This document shows positions 6,439 to 10,786 of a stretch of DNA of 10,786 nucleotides, piece after piece. The DNA comes from Fluviibacter sp048859965. Its GTDB lineage: Bacteria; Pseudomonadota; Gammaproteobacteria; Burkholderiales; Rhodocyclaceae. The position numbers and the translations under genes were made by a program. Location of the stretch: positions 1 to 10,786 of the forward strand of contig JBLIZO010000047.1 of the NCBI GenBank assembly GCA_048859965.1, given 5' to 3'. The notes under the pieces are model-generated. The model did no database searches and was not told the origin of the DNA. It worked only from the letters and a program-made list of their open reading frames with translations. Each line of letters opens with the position of its first letter. The first letter of the stretch is position 1.

Positions 6439-6457
6439 ACGCACAAGACCTGTGCGT
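6439..6457. promoter_or_regulatory. Perfect dyad in the amtB leader
   Basis: ACGCACA (6439-6445) and TGTGCGT (6451-6457) form a perfect 7-base inverted repeat with a 5-base loop, 10 bases before the amtB start codon and downstream of the predicted transcription start. The inner part, GCAC-N7-GTGC (6441-6455), also fits the NtrC dyad pattern. In RNA it would be a stable hairpin just before a start codon that has no clear Shine-Dalgarno. Whether it works as DNA or RNA cannot be told from sequence. Confidence 0.5.
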
Positions 6458-6467
6458 CATTCGCCCC

Positions 6468-7667
6468 ATGGACACGCTCAAAACAGCCTCCGATACCTTA
6501 TTCATTCTACTCGGCGCCATTATGGTGCTGGCCATGCACGCCGGTTTCGCCTTCCTCGAAGTCGGCACCGTACGCAAGAAGAATCAGGTCAACGCCCTCG
6601 TCAAAATTCTGGCCGATTTCGCCATTTCCACCATCGCCTACTTCGCGATCGGTTTCACCGTGGCCTATGGCACCGACTTCTTTATCGGCGCCACGCAAAT
6701 CGCCGAAAGAAACGGCTATGACATCACCCGCTTCTTCTTCCTGCTGACTTTCGCCGCCGCGATCCCCGCCATCATCTCGGGCGGCATTGCCGAGCGTGCC
6801 AAATTCAGCCCGCAACTGGCCGCCACCTTCGTCCTGGTCGGGTTTGTCTACCCGTTCTTTGAAGGCATCGCCTGGAACCAGCATTTCGGCATTCAGGCCT
6901 GGCTTCAAGCCACCTTTGGACACGAATTCCACGACTTCGCCGGCTCCGTCGTCGTCCACGCCATGGGTGGCTGGATCGCCCTGCCCGCCGTGCTGCTGCT
7001 TGGCGCACGCCATGGCCGCTACAGCAAAGGCGGCGAGGTCTCGGCACATCCGCCGTCGTCCATTCCGTTTCTGGCGCTGGGCGCCTGGGTGCTGGCCGTC
7101 GGCTGGTTCGGCTTTAATGTCATGAGCGCCCAGACACTGGACAAGATCAGCGGCCTGGTCGCCGCCAACTCGCTGATGGCCATGGCCGGTGGCACGCTGG
7201 CTGCCCTGGTCGTCGGTAAAAACGACCCCGGCTTCGCCTACAACGGCCCGCTGGCAGGCCTGGTGGCCGTGTGTGCCGGTTCCGACCTCATGCACCCGCT
7301 CGGCGCACTGACGACCGGCGTGATCGCCGGCGCCCTGTTTGTCTGGATGTTCACCCTGACGCAAAACCGCCTCAAGATCGATGACGTGCTCGGCGTCTGG
7401 CCGCTGCACGGCCTGTGTGGTGCCTGGGGCGGCATTGCTGCGGGCATCTTCGGGGCACAGGCCCTGGGTGGTCTGGGCGGCATCTCCCTGAGCGCACAAC
7501 TCATCATGACCGGCATGGCCATCGTTGTGGCGCTGGTGGGCGGCGGCGTGGTCTACGGCACACTCAAACTGCTGGTCGGTATCCGCCTGGATCAGGAAGA
7601 GGAATACAACGGCGCCGACCTGACCATTCACCGCATCACCGCCACACCGGATACGCGCAGCCTGTAA
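6468..7667 (+). CDS. amtB: Ammonium transporter (Amt/Mep/Rh family)
   Basis: This 399-residue inner-membrane protein conducts ammonium for assimilation when it is scarce. It shows the Amt pattern of about eleven hydrophobic helices from residue 10 to about 372, with AGFAFLEVGTVRKKN (25-39), DFAGSVVVHAMGGW (156-169) and WPLHGLCGAWGG (311-322). D156 and the twin pore histidines H164 and H314 are present. Unlike E. coli AmtB there is no signal peptide; the first hydrophobic segment is TM1. The cytosolic tail (about 373-399) contains the family's EEEYNGADL and so may bind a PII protein, but it ends in TRSL instead of the usual short aromatic ending. No glnK is adjacent; mltA lies upstream and convergent dsbC downstream. 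The start lacks a clear Shine-Dalgarno. Expression is probably sigma-54 and NtrC dependent. Confidence 0.95.
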   Translation: MDTLKTASDTLFILLGAIMVLAMHAGFAFLEVGTVRKKNQVNALVKILADFAISTIAYFAIGFTVAYGTDFFIGATQIAERNGYDITRFFFLLTFAAAIPAIISGGIAERAKFSPQLAATFVLVGFVYPFFEGIAWNQHFGIQAWLQATFGHEFHDFAGSVVVHAMGGWIALPAVLLLGARHGRYSKGGEVSAHPPSSIPFLALGAWVLAVGWFGFNVMSAQTLDKISGLVAANSLMAMAGGTLAALVVGKNDPGFAYNGPLAGLVAVCAGSDLMHPLGALTTGVIAGALFVWMFTLTQNRLKIDDVLGVWPLHGLCGAWGGIAAGIFGAQALGGLGGISLSAQLIMTGMAIVVALVGGGVVYGTLKLLVGIRLDQEEEYNGADLTIHRITATPDTRSL

Positions 7668-7684
7668 TTAACTGCCGCACACCC

Positions 7685-7710
7685 AAAAGGGCGCCGAGGC
7701 GCCCTTTTTT
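7685..7710. terminator. Bidirectional intrinsic terminator between amtB and dsbC
   Basis: GGGCGCC (7689-7695) pairs with GGCGCCC (7698-7704), preceded by AAAA (7685-7688) and followed by TTTTTT (7705-7710). It therefore has a GC stem with a T-run on both strands. It begins 18 bases after the amtB stop, and its T-run overlaps the dsbC stop codon at 7709-7711. It should terminate amtB strongly and can also serve the convergent dsbC transcript. Confidence 0.88.
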
Positions 7711-8404
7711 ACTTCAACATCTTTTCAATCTTATCCAGCGGCATATACCCCGGCACCCGCTCGCCGTTCGGGAAAAAGATCGCCGGCGTACCGCTCACAC
7801 CCAGCCCCTGAGCCAGCTTGCTGTTACGCTCCAGCGGGTTGGCACAGTTGTCCGGCCCCGTGGGCGCTTTACCGTTCAGCATCCAGTCGTCCCAGGCATG
7901 CAGGCGGTCCGGCGCGCACCAGATACGCTTCGACTTGACCAGCGAATCCTCCGACAGGATCGGCACCATAAAGGTATAAACCGTCGCATTCTTGAGATTC
8001 ACCAACTCTTTCGTCAGCTTCTTGCAGTACCCGCAGTTCGGGTCTTCAAAGGTAATCAGCGTGCGCTTACCGTTACCGCCATTGCCATTGACGCGCTTGA
8101 TCGCATCCTGCAACGGCAACAGCGCAACCTGCTGCTCGGCCGTAATATTACGCAGCGTCTTGCCGTCAATCAGCGAACCGAAGACGAACACCGAACCCTT
8201 TTCGTCGCTGTAAAACAACTGACCACCGGCATACACTTCATACAGCCCGCCCAGGTACGGCGTCTTGACGATACGCTGCGGCTTCACGCCCAGTTGTTTT
8301 TCAACAACTGCGGCCAACGCGGGCGAGGCAATCTCATCGGCGTGTGCGGGCGCCCCCAGCAGCGCCATCGACGACAGCACCAGGGCAAGAACGGTTTTCT
8401 TCAT
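7709..8404 (-). CDS. dsbC: Periplasmic thiol:disulfide isomerase DsbC
   Basis: DsbC reshuffles wrong disulfide bonds in periplasmic proteins and is kept reduced by DsbD. From ATG 8404 the 231-residue precursor starts with MKKTVLALVL and a signal peptide ending APAHA, with likely cleavage before D23. The N-terminal dimerisation domain covers about 23-85, and the thioredoxin-like domain carries the active site CGYC (124-127) and the cis-proline loop SGTPAIF (204-210). C163 and C187 match the second, structural disulfide of E. coli DsbC. The frame could begin 12 bases earlier at a TTG, but ATG 8404 with GGAAA upstream and a clean signal peptide is the better start. It follows the hydroxylase gene after 12 bases and is probably the last gene of the transcript, ending at the terminator at 7685-7710. 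Confidence 0.94.
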   Translation of the reverse strand: MKKTVLALVLSSMALLGAPAHADEIASPALAAVVEKQLGVKPQRIVKTPYLGGLYEVYAGGQLFYSDEKGSVFVFGSLIDGKTLRNITAEQQVALLPLQDAIKRVNGNGGNGKRTLITFEDPNCGYCKKLTKELVNLKNATVYTFMVPILSEDSLVKSKRIWCAPDRLHAWDDWMLNGKAPTGPDNCANPLERNSKLAQGLGVSGTPAIFFPNGERVPGYMPLDKIEKMLK

Positions 8405-8416
8405 ACAGGTTTCCAA

Positions 8417-9661
8417 TCAGCGCTCCAGCGCATAACGAATCAACAGCGATTTCACCAACGGCAGTTTGTTGGTCAACGACAGCCCCAGGTTGCGGAGCGG
8501 CGACAAACCGGGGGCCTTGGCCGCAAACAGCTTACGCATGGCATCCGTCGCCGATTGCAGCAACACCACCTCTTCCTTGCGCGCGCGTTGATAGCGCGAC
8601 AGCAGCCGCAGATCACCCAGATCATCGACCGGGCGCGCACTGCGCATCAATTGTGCGAGCACGCGCGCATCCTGAAACCCCAGGTTCACGCCATGCCCGG
8701 TCAGCGGATGAATCCCATGCGCGGCATCGCCGATCAATGCCACACGCGGCGCCACCACCTGCGGCACACGCACCAGTTTGAGCGGAAAACCCGCCGCCGG
8801 GGCCATCAGGGTCAGTTCCCCCAGCGTGTTTTCACCGGCCGCCGCGACACGAAACGCCAGTTCCTCCGGCGCCAGCGCCAGCAATGCTTGGGCCGTGGCC
8901 TCCGGCGCCGACCACACCATCGACATCATGCGGCCATCGTGTTCACCGTCACCGCCCGAGAGCGGCAGATACGCCAGGACACCATCCGCGCGGAACCACT
9001 GATACGCCGTGCCGAAGTGCGGCAACTCGGTGGTGAAGTTTGCCACCACACCCAGCTCGCCATAGGGGTCGTGCTGGCTGCTCAAGCCCATCTGCTGACG
9101 CACCCACGATTCGCGGCCATCCGCGCCGACCACCAGTTGGGCGCGTAAAGTCTGGCCGCTGACCAACGTCAATGTGGCGGCGTCATCGGCCACCTGCAAG
9201 GCAAGCGGCTCGGCCGGGCAAAAACAGGTCACATTGCGCTGTCGCGACACCGTCGTCCACAACTCGCAGGCCATCTCGGCGGATTCCACGATCCAGGCCA
9301 ATTCTTCAACGCCAATATCGTAGGCGGAGAAATCGATTTTCCCCCCCGCGTCACCGACCACAGCCATGCGCGCCACACGCTGCAGACGCGCCGCCGGCAA
9401 ATGCTCCCAGCACCCGATCTGCGCCAGAAAATCGGCGCTACCGGGGCTGATCGCATACACCCGGCTGTCCCAGCGCGCGGGCCAGCCCTGCGGCCGACTC
9501 GGCGAGCGGGCGTCCACCAGGGCAATGCGCAACGACGTATCGGCCAGGGCCACAGCCAGGGCAGACCCGGTCAGGCCGCCGCCCACAATGATCAGATCAA
9601 AGTCGGTGTCTGCGCCTTTAAGGGCTGCCGATGAGTGACGATGGGAATGATGATGGCTCAT
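8417..9661 (-). CDS. UbiH/UbiF/COQ6-family FAD-dependent hydroxylase
   Basis: This 414-residue flavoprotein monooxygenase probably hydroxylates the aromatic ring of a ubiquinone precursor at the inner membrane. It has the FAD-binding GGGLTGSALA (27-36), an acidic residue ending the second strand (D50), GADG (179-182) and the second FAD motif RVALIGDAAHGIHPLTGHGVN (from R306; G311-D312), all typical of the UbiH/UbiF/UbiI/VisC group. Which ring position it acts on cannot be read from the sequence, so I give no symbol. The start is ATG 9661, the only start codon near the FAD domain. This gives a roughly 20-residue lead with five histidines in residues 3-9, unusual for the family. It lies 6 bases after the pilin-like gene and 12 before dsbC, and adjacency with dsbC is common in betaproteobacteria. 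Confidence 0.9.
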   Translation of the reverse strand: MSHHHSHRHSSAALKGADTDFDLIIVGGGLTGSALAVALADTSLRIALVDARSPSRPQGWPARWDSRVYAISPGSADFLAQIGCWEHLPAARLQRVARMAVVGDAGGKIDFSAYDIGVEELAWIVESAEMACELWTTVSRQRNVTCFCPAEPLALQVADDAATLTLVSGQTLRAQLVVGADGRESWVRQQMGLSSQHDPYGELGVVANFTTELPHFGTAYQWFRADGVLAYLPLSGGDGEHDGRMMSMVWSAPEATAQALLALAPEELAFRVAAAGENTLGELTLMAPAAGFPLKLVRVPQVVAPRVALIGDAAHGIHPLTGHGVNLGFQDARVLAQLMRSARPVDDLGDLRLLSRYQRARKEEVVLLQSATDAMRKLFAAKAPGLSPLRNLGLSLTNKLPLVKSLLIRYALER

Positions 9662-9667
9662 ACAAAA

Positions 9668-10201
9668 TCAATTGCAACTGGCATCCGGCGTATAGCCGGG
9701 CACCGGTTTCTGTTTGGAAGTGACCATTCTAACCCGCCCCAGATTGCTGAGCACCACGCATAAACGCTGCCCGCTCTGCGCGCCAACGAACATGGCCGTG
9801 CCATTGGCGCCGGTCGCCGAACCATTCTTCCAGTTAAAGCGAAACGTCTTGCGCGAACTGCCGCTGAGCACCACCCCCGGCCACTGCGCCCCATCCACGC
9901 ACTGCAGCGTCTCGCAACCGGTGGCGCAATCACAGTTGGGCGTCATCGACACCGTGTAGCACCAGCGCTCACTGCCCTGACCCGACAACTGCACATAGGT
10001 GAACTGCTGTTGCGCCAACGCCGTCGAGCGGGCCAGGTTCAGGCTGGTGGCCAGCGTTTCAGCCGCCGACTTCAAACGTTGCCGCTCCTGAAATGTCTGC
10101 CAACCGGGTACCGCCAACACGCCCAGGACAACCAGTAACGCCACCCCGACCAGCACCTCGATCAGAGAGACGCCCGACTCACCGCACGCTCGCCGTTTCA
10201 T
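9668..10201 (-). CDS. FimT/GspH-like minor pilin, cysteine-rich
   Basis: The 177-residue precursor has a class III (type IV pilin) signal: basic leader MKRRACGESG, cleavage after G10, then VSLIEVLVGV with Glu at +5 and a hydrophobic helix to about residue 32. The body fits a FimT/GspH minor pilin or pseudopilin, which would sit at the tip of a type IV pilus or secretion pseudopilus in the envelope. GRVR at 155-158 matches the GRxR motif described for DNA-binding FimT proteins in natural transformation. The mature part has seven cysteines (81, 90, 92, 96, 101, 148, 176), many for this family. ATG 10201 has a weak GAG just upstream; a TTG at 10216 would add five residues without benefit. No other pilus gene is in the window. 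It seems to head a transcript with the hydroxylase and dsbC. Confidence 0.85.
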   Translation of the reverse strand: MKRRACGESGVSLIEVLVGVALLVVLGVLAVPGWQTFQERQRLKSAAETLATSLNLARSTALAQQQFTYVQLSGQGSERWCYTVSMTPNCDCATGCETLQCVDGAQWPGVVLSGSSRKTFRFNWKNGSATGANGTAMFVGAQSGQRLCVVLSNLGRVRMVTSKQKPVPGYTPDASCN

Positions 10202-10231
10202 CTCGTGCTGCCACAAAATATCAATAGGTCG

Positions 10232-10260
10232 AGTATAGCAACGACGGCAAATAACCTAAA
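10232..10260 (-). promoter_or_regulatory. Likely promoter of the pilin-hydroxylase-dsbC operon
   Basis: On the minus strand TATACT (10237 to 10232) is a good sigma-70 -10 hexamer. At 17 bases upstream lies TTTAGG (10260 to 10255), a weak -35 with three of six matches. Transcription would start near 10225, about 24 bases before ATG 10201. The 68-base gap is clearly AT-richer than the flanking genes, as expected for a divergent promoter region. Confidence 0.45.
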
Positions 10261-10262
10261 AT
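10257..10262 (+). promoter_or_regulatory. Possible -10 element for the TPR gene
   Basis: TAAAAT at 10257-10262 resembles the sigma-70 -10 hexamer, but no good -35 lies 16-18 bases upstream. It is only 7 bases before ATG 10270, so transcription from it would begin at or beside the start codon and give a leaderless mRNA. Confidence 0.25.
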
Positions 10263-10269
10263 TAACGCC

Positions 10270-10786
10270 ATGAATCACGACCCCTCACTGGATATCGCGG
10301 CACACCTGGTTCAGGCGCGCCAATACGCACAGGCGGAATCGTTAGTGATCCCCATCGTACAGACCGCCCCGAACCACCCCAAAGCCTGGCAACTGCTGGC
10401 GCAGATCTCCACAGAAACCGGCAAATACACGCAGGGGCTGTTCGCCGCCTGGCAGGCCAACAGCCTGCAAGACAGCGCCGATATGCAGGCGCTGTTTGCA
10501 CGCTGCCTCAACCATGTCGCCATCACCGCCCATGACCCGCAACTGCAGACAGCCGTCGCCCGTGCCGTAGCCGAAACCTGGGGCGCGCCGGCCGAACTGG
10601 CCGAACAAGCGGGGAAGCTGCTCAAGCACGACCCGCTGATTCAAAAACACCTGCCGCACCACGATGACGCGCATTTAACCGCCGACGACATCGCCGCCCT
10701 GAACCAGCACGCCCTCCTGCATGCCCTGCTGCAAAGCGCACCGGTCTGCGATCTGGCGCTGGAAGGCTTTTTAACGACGCTGCGCA
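10270..10786 (+). CDS. TPR-containing protein, probably a TPR-methyltransferase (3' end missing)
   Basis: The frame is open from ATG 10270 to the window edge, giving 172 residues without a stop. Residues about 5-70 show helix pairs of the TPR type: alanine- and leucine-rich helices with the pattern A..L..Q.....A....A..L..A.. and P.....AW.LLA. Later, ADDIAALNQHALLHALLQSA (137-156) and the following PVCDLALEGFLTTLR resemble the linker just before the methyltransferase domain in some proteobacterial TPR/SAM-dependent methyltransferase proteins, but the catalytic part is beyond the window. There is no signal peptide or membrane segment, so it is probably cytosolic. No Shine-Dalgarno precedes the ATG. 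It is divergent from the FimT-like gene, with 68 bases between the starts. Coding is near certain; the methyltransferase part is a guess from memory of the family. Confidence 0.75.
   Translation, partial: MNHDPSLDIAAHLVQARQYAQAESLVIPIVQTAPNHPKAWQLLAQISTETGKYTQGLFAAWQANSLQDSADMQALFARCLNHVAITAHDPQLQTAVARAVAETWGAPAELAEQAGKLLKHDPLIQKHLPHHDDAHLTADDIAALNQHALLHALLQSAPVCDLALEGFLTTLR

Noticed and set aside
6507..7631. 374-residue open frame antisense to amtB
   Set aside because: amtB has all family motifs on the plus strand. The antisense product is rich in Gly, Asp, His and Gln with no recognisable domain, typical of a shadow of a membrane protein gene.
7415..9148. 577-residue plus-strand open frame across the amtB end, dsbC and the hydroxylase
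   Set aside because: It crosses a strong terminator and is antisense to two well-identified genes. The product is Arg/Gln/His-rich with no domain.
1..10786. Mobile elements, CRISPR arrays, tRNA or rRNA genes, toxin-antitoxin or phage-defence genes
   Set aside because: I looked for transposase motifs, terminal repeats, regularly spaced repeats, tRNA-like arms and defence domains and saw none. Base use is even across the window apart from the promoter gaps.

Overview
This window looks like a piece of a GC-rich proteobacterial chromosome, most probably a betaproteobacterium. The evidence is gene content and neighbourhood: a coaE-zapD-yacG cluster facing a MutT-ThiE fusion gene and a DUF815-type ATPase, plus a UbiH/COQ6-family hydroxylase followed directly by dsbC. 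These arrangements are typical of Betaproteobacteria and some related Gammaproteobacteria. I cannot name the genus. I see no phage, transposon, CRISPR, tRNA or rRNA sequence. Almost everything here is core chromosomal material.

Left part (1-2973, plus strand): the tail of an acidic protein, probably Obg GTPase, overlaps proB (first enzyme of proline synthesis). proB overlaps coaE (last enzyme of coenzyme A synthesis), followed by zapD (FtsZ-bundling division factor) and yacG (gyrase inhibitor). The zapD start is probably a GTG at 2032, not the ATG at 1915. The 120 bases before it are AT-richer and use codons unlike the genes around them.

Middle (2995-6234): on the minus strand, a DUF815-like AAA ATPase overlaps a Nudix hydrolase fused to a diverged ThiE-like domain by 4 bases. 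On the plus strand, mltA (lytic transglycosylase lipoprotein) starts only 18 bases from the ATPase start, so the divergent promoters must lie inside each other's coding sequence.

6235-7710: the best regulatory region of the window. amtB (ammonium channel) has a sigma-54 promoter with canonical spacing (TGGCAC-N5-TTGCA). A close match to an NtrC site (GCAC-N7-GTGC, TGGTGC right arm) sits about 130 bases upstream of the predicted start. Helically phased CCAAACA repeats lie between the two, and a second GCAC-N7-GTGC dyad lies in the leader. amtB ends at a strong bidirectional terminator shared with dsbC.

Right part (7709-10201, minus strand): a tightly packed gene set encodes a cysteine-rich FimT/GspH-like minor pilin with a GRVR motif, a UbiH-family flavin hydroxylase and the periplasmic disulfide isomerase DsbC. 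Divergent from it is the start of a TPR protein (10270 to the window end), which is probably a TPR-methyltransferase.

I did not find a clearly new biological system. The items most worth checking are the amtB control region, the link between the cysteine-rich FimT-like pilin and DsbC, and the residue losses in the ThiE half of the Nudix fusion.
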